A stretch of 64,000 nt of DNA, taken from contig NZ_JAHUWZ010000002.1 of the NCBI RefSeq assembly GCF_019218755.1, positions 558,001 through 622,000 of the forward strand. The letters run 5' to 3'. Both the position numbers and the translations under genes were made by a program. This DNA is from Acidovorax sp. sif1233. GTDB lineage: Bacteria; Pseudomonadota; Gammaproteobacteria; Burkholderiales; Burkholderiaceae_C. The notes below the pieces were generated by a model, which made no database searches, was not told where the DNA came from, and saw only the letters and a list, made by a program, of their open reading frames with translations. Below, piece after piece: positions 36,883 to 46,067 of this stretch (positions are counted from its first letter, which is position 1; each line of letters opens with the position of its first letter).

Positions 36883-38220
36883 GTGAACGCCGATATCGAC
36901 CTCACGGCCGCTCTTCCGACCTTGTCTCCGGAGGTCGGCCAATCGCAGGAGGAGGCACGCGTCTGGCGAATTCTGTGCGTGGACGACGAGCCCAACATCG
37001 TGGCTTCGCTCAAGCGCCTGTTCCGGGGCAGTGGATACCAGGTAACGACCGCCACCAGCGGTGCCGAGGCGATTGCCCAGATGGAGCAGGAACCCGTGGA
37101 CCTGATCTTTTCCGACATGCGGATGCCGGGAATGAGCGGCGCCCAGTTGCTGGAGCAGGTGCGCCAGCGCTGGCCCCGAACGACGCGAATCCTGTTGACG
37201 GGGTACGCGGACATCGGATCCACCATCGCGGCCATCAACAGCGGTGAAGTCTATCGGTACATCACCAAGCCCTGGGATGACGGGGAAGTGCTTGCGACGG
37301 CCCACCAGGTGTTCGAGCGCCATGCCCTGGAGCATGAGAAGGACCGCCTGGAGGCCCTTCTCAGGTCCAAGAACCAGGCATTGATGGAGCTCAATGAGAC
37401 CCTGGAGGAAAAGGTTGCTGCGCGCACCAGTGAGTTGCTCCAGCTGAGCCAGAAGATCAAGAAAAACTACCTCACTTCCATCAAGGTGTTCTCCAACCTG
37501 ATGGAGTGGAGGGGAGGGCAGCTCTCCGGCCATTCACGGCGCGTGGCGGACCTAGCCCGCCGCACCGCGCGTGCCATGAACATGAGCGAGGCGGACCAGC
37601 AGGACGCGTTCATCGCCGGCTTGATGCACGACATCGGCCAGATCGCCTTGCCCGATACCCTGCTGGCCCGGCCTGTTCCCAAGCTATCCGAGGAAGAAAC
37701 CGTCCAGTACCGCCGTCACGCCGTGCTCGGGGAGCAGGCGCTCATGGCGCTTGACGACATGCAGGCGGTGGCCAACATCATCCGAAGCCACCATGAGCGG
37801 CACGACGGCCTGGGCTATCCGGATGGCCTGGTGGGGGAGATGATTCCCATGGGCGCGTGCATTCTCGCCGTGGCGGACACGTATGACGACCTGCAAATCG
37901 GCCACCTCAGCTCCACGCCCTTGAATGCCGCGGATGCCAGGTCGATGATCGCGCGGGGCAGGGGGACCCAGTTCCACCCCGAAGTCGTTGATGTCTTCCT
38001 GCAAATGCTGCTGAAGGCTGCGCCCGGCGCGGAAACGCCCCCGCGCATGCTGCGCACCGTACAGCTGCGGCCGGGAATGATCTTGGCGCGGGACCTCCTG
38101 TCCACCGAAGGCGCCGTGCTGCTCGCGGCGGACCACGTGCTGACGGCCGAGCTGATCAAGCGGCTGAGGTTGCGCGAGGGACGGGACGGTATTGAAATGA
38201 TCCTGCCGATCAAACCGTAA
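36883..38220 (+). CDS. Response regulator with HD-GYP domain and C-terminal accessory domain
   Basis: 445 residues. The receiver (residues 25-145) has CVDDEP and FSDMRMPG with the acceptor Asp, and closes with TKPWDDGEV. A coiled coil (150-185) joins an HD-GYP domain: MHDIGQIALPD and HHERHDGLGYPDGL, so c-di-GMP hydrolysis is expected. The last 60 residues repeat the domain seen alone in the 34743 gene. GTG start at 36883, three bases after the kinase stop, with AAGGGG ahead. It is probably the cognate regulator of that kinase. Confidence 0.9.
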   Translation: MNADIDLTAALPTLSPEVGQSQEEARVWRILCVDDEPNIVASLKRLFRGSGYQVTTATSGAEAIAQMEQEPVDLIFSDMRMPGMSGAQLLEQVRQRWPRTTRILLTGYADIGSTIAAINSGEVYRYITKPWDDGEVLATAHQVFERHALEHEKDRLEALLRSKNQALMELNETLEEKVAARTSELLQLSQKIKKNYLTSIKVFSNLMEWRGGQLSGHSRRVADLARRTARAMNMSEADQQDAFIAGLMHDIGQIALPDTLLARPVPKLSEEETVQYRRHAVLGEQALMALDDMQAVANIIRSHHERHDGLGYPDGLVGEMIPMGACILAVADTYDDLQIGHLSSTPLNAADARSMIARGRGTQFHPEVVDVFLQMLLKAAPGAETPPRMLRTVQLRPGMILARDLLSTEGAVLLAADHVLTAELIKRLRLREGRDGIEMILPIKP

Positions 38221-38236
38221 TACGAAGGACTCAGGC

Positions 38237-38770
38237 ATGCAGAGAATTCTCCTACTGGATGACGAGCCCCATGTCCTGGCGGCGATAAAGCGGAGCCTGC
38301 GAGCGGGACTCGGGGCTGATCTGCGCATTGAAGAAACGGTGGAACCGGAAGTGGCATTGGCCAAGCTGAGAGAGGCCGTTTTCGATGTGGTGATTTCGGA
38401 CTACCGGATGCCCCTGATGACCGGCGTGGAGTTTCTGAGCCTCGTGCGGACCATTCAGCCCAGGGCGGTGCGGATGGTGCTGAGCGCATCGTCAGATTCG
38501 GAAAACCTGATGCGGGCGGTCAATGATGCGGAAGTCTTCCGCTACCTGCTGAAACCTTGGGATGAGAAAGACCTTCTCGGGCATGTGCGCTCGGCCCTGG
38601 AGCGGGCCGATCAGCTTCGCCACGAGAACGATCTGGCCGATGTCGGGCGTCACGAGTTTGGCCAACTCAGCGCCACGGAACTGGAACGCCGCCGATTGGA
38701 GGCTCTGGAGCCGGGACTGACCCATGTGACATGGGGGCCGAATGGAGAAGTCCTGGGGCCGGACAGCTAA
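38237..38770 (+). CDS. Stand-alone response regulator (TKPW-type receiver)
   Basis: 177 residues. The receiver has LLDDEPHVL, acceptor Asp in ISDYRMPL, switch Ser in VLSASSDSE and a YLLKPWDEKDL ending. A helical tail of about 50 residues follows (ELERRRLEALEPG), without a DNA-binding motif. It is the fourth receiver in this block with the R-x-V-L-S ... K-P-W-D signature. It probably relays phosphate within the complex or competes for it. A convergent gene ends 55 bases downstream. Confidence 0.85.
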   Translation: MQRILLLDDEPHVLAAIKRSLRAGLGADLRIEETVEPEVALAKLREAVFDVVISDYRMPLMTGVEFLSLVRTIQPRAVRMVLSASSDSENLMRAVNDAEVFRYLLKPWDEKDLLGHVRSALERADQLRHENDLADVGRHEFGQLSATELERRRLEALEPGLTHVTWGPNGEVLGPDS

Positions 38771-38825
38771 GGACCGCGGCCCCACAGCCCTGGGCCTTCA
38801 AAATCCCCGGGGCGGTTTGCGCCAT

Positions 38826-41800
38826 TCAAGCGCCTTTGCGCTGGGCAGCGTCATGGTGCCTGAATGCTTCGCGGATATTTTCCCGCAGCAGATCGTCGTC
38901 CCAGGGCTTCGTCAGAAATTTATAGATGGCGCCTCGGTTGATCGCGTCCGAAATGGATTCCAGATCGGTATACCCGGAAAGAACAATCCGGATGGTTTCG
39001 GGGTAGAGTTCCCGCGCCCGGGAGAGAAATTCCGTTCCAGACATCTCGGGCATGCGCTGGTCCGAAAGAATGACCTGCACTTCTTGTTGCGCCAGGATGT
39101 CGAAACCATCTTTTGCACTGTTGGCGGTCAATATTTCATATCCATCACGCCGCAACAGACGCCGCATCGAAGCCAGTATTCCTGGTTCATCGTCCACGAT
39201 CAGAATTCTCTTGGGGGGTTCTGCGGATTTTTGGGGAATCCTGAGGGTGACGCCATCGGCCAGCAGGCCTCCAAAATCCTCGGCAGGTACCGGCCTGCTG
39301 AAATAGTACCCCTGGATTTCATCGCACTTCTTGCGATGCAGATAGCTCATTTGCGCCTCTGTTTCCACGCCTTCGGCAATGACCTTGAGCTTGAGATTGT
39401 GGGCCAGGTCGATGATCGCAGTGCAGATCGCAGCGGCATCGGGGTCGTAGATGACCTCTTTGACGAAACTCTGGTCGATTTTCAAATAATCGATGGGAAA
39501 CCGCTTCAGATAGGCCAGCGAAGAATAGCCCGTCCCAAAATCATCGATCGCCAGGCGGACACCCATTTCACGGATGTCGTGGAGGCGCTGGATGTTCACG
39601 TCAATATCCTCCATGAAGAGGCTTTCCGTGATCTCGATATCGATGGGGACTTCACCGCCCTTGCTGCCTTTAAGGCAAAGGCCGAGGATCTTCGAGAAAT
39701 CGGACCGCCGCATCTGGACGGCTGAAACATTCACGGCGATCCTTGGAGGTGTCAATCCTTGGCTGCGCCACTTGTCATGGTCGCGAATGGCTCTTTCCAG
39801 AACCCATTGGCCCACATCGATGATCATTCCCGTTTCTTCGAGGATGGGAATGAAAACCGAAGGTGGAACCAATCCTGACTCGGGGTCATTCCAGCGAATG
39901 AGTGCCTCCATGCCGGTGATTTTTCCGTCAAGGAGCGCGACCTTGGGCTGGTAGTGCAGAACGAACTCGTCGTTCTCCAAGGCCCTGTGCAGCTTGCTTT
40001 CTATGCTCAGCTGGCTGTGCACACGGGTATTCATCGAGGCGGTATAGAACTGATACCGTCCCTTGGCCGCACCGGCCTCGCGCGATGCGGCTTCCGCATG
40101 CGCAAACAGCATGTCCGCCTCCCGCCCATCGTCCGGATAGAGGGATATGCCTGTGCGAAAAGTCAGGTACAGCTCTTTCCCCTCCACAACGAATGGACGG
40201 TCCATCAAGGGGAATATCTTTTCCGACAAAAGATGCGCTATTTCCGCGGGAACACTGCGATAGGTCGCAATGATGCCGAAATGATCGGCACCCATTCTGG
40301 CAATCTTGTCGTTGGAGCCCAGGGCTTCCACCAGCCGCCTGGCCACCGCCTGGATCACCGCGTCTCCCGCATGCCTGCCCAGGGTATCGTTGATATTCTT
40401 GAAGCGGTCGATGTTCATCCAGACCAAGGCCACAGACGCCGCGTCCTCCGCAGTGCTGGCGGCGCCTTGAATCAGCTGGTCCAGGCGGTCCTGCAACAGG
40501 CTTCTATTGGGAAGCCCCGTCAGTGCATCGTAGTAGGCCAGGTAATTGAGCCGCTCGGATTTTTCAAGATGGTCCAGCGAGAAGGCAATGTCAGAGGCCA
40601 GTTCTTGCAGAAGCTGGATTTCGGCATCATCAAAGAAATCTCTCTCGGACGCATACAGTGCCATCAGTCCGATGACTTTCTTGTTGACCGACAGCGGGAA
40701 CAGGCCAAAGCTCTGAAATCCCCTGTTGATTGCCTCATCCCTCAAGACAATTCTCGGGTCGGTTCTGACGTCCTGAACCAGGAGGGTTTCCGAGCTCCCG
40801 ACGCATTCGCCCACCAGGCCGTGGTTCTCACGCTCGAGAACATTCAGCCCCATGGGAATGTGCTCGATGTAATCTTCTCCGGCCCCTGCCCAGGCTGCCG
40901 CCGCCACATGCTGCTCTTCCATGTCAGCGATGCCGATCCAGGCCAGGCGAAAGCCCCCTGCATTGACGGCGATCTGGCAGGCCTCGTGAAACAGCTCTTT
41001 GCGATCCTGCGTCCGCACGATCAGCGAGTTGATGCTGCTCAATACCGCATAGATCCTGTTGAGACGCTTGACCTTGAGTTCCGCATTCTTGCGCTCGGTG
41101 ATGTCCACCACGGAGCCCGCCATATAGGTTGCCTTGCCGCTTTCATCCCAGACAGCTTGCCCTTTGGCATGCGACCAGCGGTAGGAGCCATCCTTGGCGA
41201 GTGCCCGGTATTCGACGTCGTAGGGAACCTGCTGCCTGATGTGGGCAGCGAAAGCGTCCAGCACCATCTGGCGGTCGGACGGCTCCAGCAGGCCCAGCCA
41301 CGCCGCCGCGGTATTTTCTATTTCATGGTCCTGGTAGCCCAGGCGAAATTTCCATTGCGCGGAGATTTGCGCGATGCCCGTGTCGACATTCCAGTCCCAC
41401 ACATCGCCGGTGGAGGCCGCCAGCCGAAACCGCAATTCGCTGTGCCTTAGCGCCTCCTGCGTGCGCTTTTGCTCGCGTGCGGACAGGGCGTCATTGAGGG
41501 CGCGGCGGACCGCGGGGGCCAGCCGCCCCAGGTCATGCTTGAGGATGTAGTCCGTCGCCCCGCTCTTGAGGGCATTGATGGCGTTCTCTTCCCCGATGGT
41601 TCCCGACACGAAGATGAACGGGACGTCCGGACACACCTCCCTGGCCACCGACAGGGCATCGAGGCCACTGAAGCGCGGCATGCTGAAGTCGGACAGGATG
41701 ATGTCCGGCACATCCACCCGCAGCTCATGGCGCAGCCGCTCCTCGGTGTCCGCGCGGCGGCTCGTGAAGTTGAACGCCGCGCGCCGCAACGCGTGCGCTA

Positions 41801-41855
41801 CGAGTTCCGCGTCGTTGGGCTCATCCTCGACCATCAGGATATTCAAGGGGACCAC
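38826..41855 (-). CDS. REC-PAS-GAF-GGDEF-EAL-REC protein, probable c-di-GMP phosphodiesterase
   Basis: 1009 residues from GTG 41855, which follows GGAGGA; TTG 41861 is also possible, and the frame stays open to 41996 without homology. Order: receiver (ILMVEDEPNDAEL, acceptor Asp in LSDFSMPRF), PAS, GAF (about 340-480), GGDEF, EAL, receiver. The GGDEF loop reads GADHF, so cyclase activity is lost. The EAL part is intact (MEALIRW, EITESLF, DDFGTGYSS, EGVETEAQ). The C-terminal receiver is nearly identical in pattern to that of the 31797 gene (YPETIRIVLSGYTDL, YKFLTKPWDDD). It faces that block from the opposite strand. Confidence 0.88.
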   Translation of the reverse strand: MVPLNILMVEDEPNDAELVAHALRRAAFNFTSRRADTEERLRHELRVDVPDIILSDFSMPRFSGLDALSVAREVCPDVPFIFVSGTIGEENAINALKSGATDYILKHDLGRLAPAVRRALNDALSAREQKRTQEALRHSELRFRLAASTGDVWDWNVDTGIAQISAQWKFRLGYQDHEIENTAAAWLGLLEPSDRQMVLDAFAAHIRQQVPYDVEYRALAKDGSYRWSHAKGQAVWDESGKATYMAGSVVDITERKNAELKVKRLNRIYAVLSSINSLIVRTQDRKELFHEACQIAVNAGGFRLAWIGIADMEEQHVAAAAWAGAGEDYIEHIPMGLNVLERENHGLVGECVGSSETLLVQDVRTDPRIVLRDEAINRGFQSFGLFPLSVNKKVIGLMALYASERDFFDDAEIQLLQELASDIAFSLDHLEKSERLNYLAYYDALTGLPNRSLLQDRLDQLIQGAASTAEDAASVALVWMNIDRFKNINDTLGRHAGDAVIQAVARRLVEALGSNDKIARMGADHFGIIATYRSVPAEIAHLLSEKIFPLMDRPFVVEGKELYLTFRTGISLYPDDGREADMLFAHAEAASREAGAAKGRYQFYTASMNTRVHSQLSIESKLHRALENDEFVLHYQPKVALLDGKITGMEALIRWNDPESGLVPPSVFIPILEETGMIIDVGQWVLERAIRDHDKWRSQGLTPPRIAVNVSAVQMRRSDFSKILGLCLKGSKGGEVPIDIEITESLFMEDIDVNIQRLHDIREMGVRLAIDDFGTGYSSLAYLKRFPIDYLKIDQSFVKEVIYDPDAAAICTAIIDLAHNLKLKVIAEGVETEAQMSYLHRKKCDEIQGYYFSRPVPAEDFGGLLADGVTLRIPQKSAEPPKRILIVDDEPGILASMRRLLRRDGYEILTANSAKDGFDILAQQEVQVILSDQRMPEMSGTEFLSRARELYPETIRIVLSGYTDLESISDAINRGAIYKFLTKPWDDDLLRENIREAFRHHDAAQRKGA

Positions 41856-41987
41856 TTGCAAATATTCCTCCTGCCACAGGGACACCCCTGTGGAACACTG
41901 CCGTGTGGAGACGAGTCTAGGGGGCTGCACCCCAGGTATCAAGAGATTCTTAATTTGCGCGGTTCGCGTGCGCGGCCGCCGTTGAAC

Positions 41988-42016
41988 GGTAGGCAATACC
42001 CGGTTTTCAACCTACC
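41988..42016. promoter_or_regulatory. Inverted repeat GGTAGG-N17-CCTACC upstream of the TonB receptor
   Basis: Perfect 6-bp arms (41988-41993, 42011-42016) lie between the divergent EAL gene and the receptor gene, about 60 bases upstream of the latter's start. It could be an operator or a leader hairpin. Confidence 0.35.
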
Positions 42017-42072
42017 ATTGTTTCCAAGTCGGCGCTGACGGCTTGGCATCCATAAACCCGGGGAGGCAGGCG

Positions 42073-43968
42073 GTGATTCAACCCAGAGCATGCTTGGCAG
42101 GATTGCTGGCCCTGTCCCTGTCGCCGATCCAGGCCCAGGATAACAAAGCCTCCGCGCTTGCCGAACTCTCACTGGAAGAACTGGCAAGCATCCAGATCAC
42201 CTCCGCGGCCCGGCACCCCGAGTTCCTCGGGGATGCTTCCGCCGCCATCTTTGTGATCACCTCCGACAGCATCCGCCGCTCCGGCGCCTCCACGCTGCCC
42301 GAGGCATTGCGGCTGGCGCCCAATCTCCAGGTGGCCCGCCTGGACGCGAGCCAGTACGCGATCAGCGCGCGCGGTTTCAACAATGCCATTGGCAACAAGC
42401 TGCTGGTGTTGATCGACGGCCGCACGGTCTACACGCCGTTTTTCTCCGGGGTGTTCTGGGACCAACAGGACGTCATGCTGGAAGATGTTGACCGGATAGA
42501 GGTCATCAGTGGACCGGGAGGTACCTTGTGGGGCGCCAACGCCGTCAATGGCGTGATCAACGTGATCACGAAATCCTCCGCCAGCACCCAGGGTGGGCTT
42601 GTCGCCGTGGGTGCCGGCAATCAGGGCCGGGACGCATCGTTCCGATATGGCGGCGTGCTGGGAGGAGGGGGGACGTTCCGTGTCTACGCCAAGGGCGACG
42701 CGACCCGGCCCGTGGTACAGACCGGAAGTGCCGCGGCAACGGATGGACGTTCGCGCGGGCAAATGGGATGGCGCGCGGACTGGGTGGACAATGGCAGCGA
42801 ACTGACCTTTCAGGGCGACGTATACGCTGGGGCCACCGACAGCCGTGGCCTGTTTGGCCGCTTTGACCTGGGGCGGGTCGAGGCGTCGGGGGGCAACGTT
42901 CTTGGGCGCTTGACGCGAAAACTTCCGGCAGGGCAGGACGTTCGCCTGCAGGCCTACTACGACTATACGGACCGCAAGGATGCCTTCCTCTACCAGCCGC
43001 GGCAACGGGTTCTGGATGTGGAGTTCCAGCATGGCGTGCCCCTGGGAGCCCACCGGCTGCTGTGGGGCGGGGGATACAGGCAGGCCCGGGACGACATCCG
43101 CCCTGGCGTGATATTTGGATTCACGCCAGCAGCAGCTTCGCTGCGCTGGGCCAATGTGTTTGTGCAGGATGAATTCAAGCTGACCGACCGCCTCAACCTG
43201 ACGCTTGGCACCAAACTGGAGAAGAATGACTTCACGGGGATGGAGTCGCTTCCGAGTGCCCGCTTCGAATGGAAACCGAGCCCGCAGCAGCTCTGGTGGG
43301 GCGCCGTGTCGCGGGCGGTACGGGCCCCGGCACGCCTGGACCGCGACATACACCTGCCCCCGAACCCCCCATTTCTGATCGCCGGAGGCCCGGATTTCCA
43401 GTCGGAAATCGCCAAGGTGCTGGAGCTGGGCTACCGCTCCCAGCCCTCGGCCTCGCTCTCCTACTCCGTCACCGCCTTTCAGCACCATTGGGACAAATTG
43501 CGCAGCGGTCAGCGTCCTCCCGGGGCACAGGTGCAGAACATGATCGAGGGAAAGACCTGGGGCCTGGAAGCCTGGGGTGAATGGCATGCGGCACGCCATC
43601 TGCGCCTTGCGGGCGGGCTGTCCTTGCTGCGCAAGAACCTTCGGGTCCGGCCGGGCAGCTCGGACCCCGAGGGGCCCCGCGCGCTGGGCAATGATCCCCG
43701 CCACCAGTGGATGCTGCGTGCCGGGCTCAATCTGCCCCACCGCCAGGAGCTCGATGTCATCGTGCGCAGGGTAGGGGCCTTGCCGGACCCCGCCGTGCCT
43801 GCGTACACGGCCGTCGATCTGCGTTTTGGCTGGACGGTGCGGCCTGGCGTTGAACTGTCGATCGTGGGCCAGAACCTGTTCGACGGATCCCACCCGGAAT
43901 TCAATGCGACACTGAACCGCAGGGAAATTCCGCGCAACGTGGCGTTGCGAGTCAGGTGGTCTCTGTGA
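42073..43968 (+). CDS. TonB-dependent outer membrane receptor linked to YfiR
   Basis: 631 residues from GTG 42073 (ribosome site GGGGAGG). Signal peptide with LAGLLALSLSPIQAQ. The early mature motif LAELSLEELASIQITSAAR is typical of TonB receptors encoded beside YfiR-type proteins. A plug domain (FVITSDSIRRSGAS, RIEVISGPGGTLWGANAVNG) precedes a 22-strand-type barrel ending with a terminal aromatic-type strand (VALRVRWSL). It binds an unknown ligand at the outer membrane. Its stop overlaps the yfiR-like start (GTGA), so the two are translated together, suggesting signal transfer rather than plain nutrient uptake. Confidence 0.88.
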   Translation: MIQPRACLAGLLALSLSPIQAQDNKASALAELSLEELASIQITSAARHPEFLGDASAAIFVITSDSIRRSGASTLPEALRLAPNLQVARLDASQYAISARGFNNAIGNKLLVLIDGRTVYTPFFSGVFWDQQDVMLEDVDRIEVISGPGGTLWGANAVNGVINVITKSSASTQGGLVAVGAGNQGRDASFRYGGVLGGGGTFRVYAKGDATRPVVQTGSAAATDGRSRGQMGWRADWVDNGSELTFQGDVYAGATDSRGLFGRFDLGRVEASGGNVLGRLTRKLPAGQDVRLQAYYDYTDRKDAFLYQPRQRVLDVEFQHGVPLGAHRLLWGGGYRQARDDIRPGVIFGFTPAAASLRWANVFVQDEFKLTDRLNLTLGTKLEKNDFTGMESLPSARFEWKPSPQQLWWGAVSRAVRAPARLDRDIHLPPNPPFLIAGGPDFQSEIAKVLELGYRSQPSASLSYSVTAFQHHWDKLRSGQRPPGAQVQNMIEGKTWGLEAWGEWHAARHLRLAGGLSLLRKNLRVRPGSSDPEGPRALGNDPRHQWMLRAGLNLPHRQELDVIVRRVGALPDPAVPAYTAVDLRFGWTVRPGVELSIVGQNLFDGSHPEFNATLNRREIPRNVALRVRWSL

Positions 43969-44540
43969 ACACCTGGAGATCGCCGTGGCGGCTGGAGCGA
44001 GGGGTGGCGCTGTGGGTGCTCCTGGTCGGCCTGGCCTGCGGGCCCTGCGCCGCCCAGCCGGACTGGCCGAACGACGAGTCGCAGATCAAGGCCGCGTTCC
44101 TGTACAAGTTTGCCGGGTATGTGGATTGGCCCGAAGGCTTTCTGGGCAGCGTGGAGACGCCATTCACGATCGGCGTGCTGGGGGCCGATCCCATTGCAGA
44201 TGAACTGGTGCAGATCGTCCAGGGGCGCAAGATCCATTCGCGCAGCATCGTGGTGAGCCGGCTCAAGGCCGGAGACCCGCTGGAGGACGTGGCGATCCTG
44301 TTTGTGGGCAAGGGGGACGCCGCCCGCCTGAAACCCGTGCGGGGCACATTGCAGGCGCAGCCCATCCTGGTAGTCACCGAGGAGCCCGCAGGCCTTGCGT
44401 TGGGCGGCATGATCAATTTTCTGCTGGTGGATCGCCATGTGCGTTTCGAGGTTGCGCTGGCGCCCGTGGAAAAAAGCGGGCTGCGCCTCAGCTCCCGCTT
44501 GCTCGCGGTGGCCCAGAGAGTCCACGCCGAAGGGCGCTAG
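43965..44540 (+). CDS. YfiR family periplasmic protein (DUF4154)
   Basis: 191 residues from GTG 43965. Signal peptide ends near CGPCAAQ. The DUF4154 domain starts QIKAAFLYKFAGYVDWPEG and has GVLGADPI, a core LKAGDPLEDVAILFVG, PILVVTEE and INFLLVDRHVRFEV. In Pseudomonas, YfiR holds the cyclase YfiN inactive from the periplasm. The mature protein here has no cysteine, so the disulfide control described for YfiR cannot operate. It is followed directly by a CHASE8 kinase gene with no gap, and is its likely partner. Confidence 0.88.
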   Translation: MNTWRSPWRLERGVALWVLLVGLACGPCAAQPDWPNDESQIKAAFLYKFAGYVDWPEGFLGSVETPFTIGVLGADPIADELVQIVQGRKIHSRSIVVSRLKAGDPLEDVAILFVGKGDAARLKPVRGTLQAQPILVVTEEPAGLALGGMINFLLVDRHVRFEVALAPVEKSGLRLSSRLLAVAQRVHAEGR

Positions 44541-46067
44541 ATGCTCAACGCCATAGCACGCTCGCTGCGCCACAAGTTCGCGTTGGCGATGCTCGCGGCA
44601 ACCTTCGTGTCGCTGTCGGTGGCGGGAACCGCGCTCGCCCTGTATGAACTCCAGGCCTACAAGCAGAACGTGACCAGTGACCTGCTGACGCAGGCCGAAA
44701 TCCTGGGGCGCGCGACAGGCCCCGCCCTGGCGTTTGACGACCACAAATCCGCGGAGGAAAACCTGTCCCTGCTGGAAACCCGGCGCCAGATCCGGGCAGC
44801 CGCCATCTACAACGCCCGCGGAAAGATGGTGGCCCAGTACCGCGGTGCGGGTGCCCATGCCGAGCACAAGGTCCCTGCATTGCCCGAAGCCGACGGCGTG
44901 CGACTGCAAGACGGCGAACTGGTCGTTTTCAAGCGGATTCTCGAAAACAAGGAGATCGTCGGAACGGTCTACATGAGCGCGGACTACGAACTGGCGCAAC
45001 GGTTTCGGGGCTACCTGGGCATCCTCGCGAGCGTCATGGGGCTGAGCCTGCTGGTGGCGGCAGGCATGTCGGCATGGCTTCAGTCGGCCCTGACCAAGCC
45101 CATCCTCGCCGTCACGAACGTGGCGCGCCAGGTGACGGAGCGCAAGGACTTTTCACTGCGCGTGCAGAAGACGACGAAGGACGAGCTGGGCTATCTGGCG
45201 GATGCGTTCAACGACATGCTGTCGGAGATCGGCCGGCGCGCCGAAGACCTGGAAACGGCCAACAGGGCCCTGGAGCGCGAAGCGCAGGAGCGCCGGCGCG
45301 CCGACCAGGACGTGCGCCAGCTCAACGCGGAGCTGGAACAGCGGGTGTCCCAGCGCACCTTGCAGCTGGAAACCGCCAACCAGGAACTGGAGAGCTTCAG
45401 CTACTCGGTGTCGCATGACCTGCGCGCGCCCCTGCGGTGGATCGTTGGCTTCTCCGAGGCGCTGATGGAAGACCACGGCGCGAACCTGGACGACGAGGCC
45501 CGGCGGAAAATCCAGATCATCCAGAACGAGGGGCGGCGCATGGGCGTGCTCATCGACGACCTGCTCGCCTTTTCTCGGCTGGGGCGGCGTGCGCTCAAGG
45601 TGAGTGACGTGGAGATGGGGGCGCTGGTGCTGGCCACCTGGAATGCGCTCAAGGAGCGCGAGGATTTCAGCCGGGTCCAGCTTCACATCGGCGCCATGCC
45701 CGTGGCGACGGGAGACCGCGTGCTCCTCGGACAGGTGTGGACCAATCTGTTGTCGAACGCCCTCAAATTCAGCTCGAAACAGGAAAATCCACGCATTGAA
45801 ATCGGTGCCATCACGGACGATCAGGAACACATTTTCTTTGTGCGTGACAATGGTGCCGGATTCAATCCAAAGTACAAGGCCAAGCTGTTCGGCGTTTTTC
45901 AGCGCCTGCACGACACCAGCGAATTTCCGGGAACGGGCGTAGGTCTCGCCTTGGTCCAGCGGATAGTCCACCGCCACGGAGGCCGCGTCTGGGCCGATGG
46001 CAGCCTGGGCGAAGGCGCGACGTTTTATTTCACTGTCCCACGGGAGAGCCGCGATGGAGCTGTTTGA
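44541..46067 (+). CDS. CHASE8-HAMP sensor histidine kinase (YfiN-like sensor, kinase output)
   Basis: 508 residues. Membrane helices at about 12-34 and 153-175 flank a periplasmic domain with LTQAEILGRATGPALAFDD and ENLSLLETRRQIRAAAIYN, which parallels the CHASE8 sensor of the YfiN cyclase. HAMP (TKPILAVTNVARQV), a coiled coil, HisKA (SYSVSHDLRAPLRWI, His in SHD) and HATPase (NLLSNALKF, DNGAGF, GTGVGLALV) follow; no GGDEF is present. The kinase core is of the phytochrome-like class. It presumably autophosphorylates when YfiR releases it and passes phosphate to the receiver encoded next. It overlaps that gene by 14 bases. Confidence 0.9.
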   Translation: MLNAIARSLRHKFALAMLAATFVSLSVAGTALALYELQAYKQNVTSDLLTQAEILGRATGPALAFDDHKSAEENLSLLETRRQIRAAAIYNARGKMVAQYRGAGAHAEHKVPALPEADGVRLQDGELVVFKRILENKEIVGTVYMSADYELAQRFRGYLGILASVMGLSLLVAAGMSAWLQSALTKPILAVTNVARQVTERKDFSLRVQKTTKDELGYLADAFNDMLSEIGRRAEDLETANRALEREAQERRRADQDVRQLNAELEQRVSQRTLQLETANQELESFSYSVSHDLRAPLRWIVGFSEALMEDHGANLDDEARRKIQIIQNEGRRMGVLIDDLLAFSRLGRRALKVSDVEMGALVLATWNALKEREDFSRVQLHIGAMPVATGDRVLLGQVWTNLLSNALKFSSKQENPRIEIGAITDDQEHIFFVRDNGAGFNPKYKAKLFGVFQRLHDTSEFPGTGVGLALVQRIVHRHGGRVWADGSLGEGATFYFTVPRESRDGAV

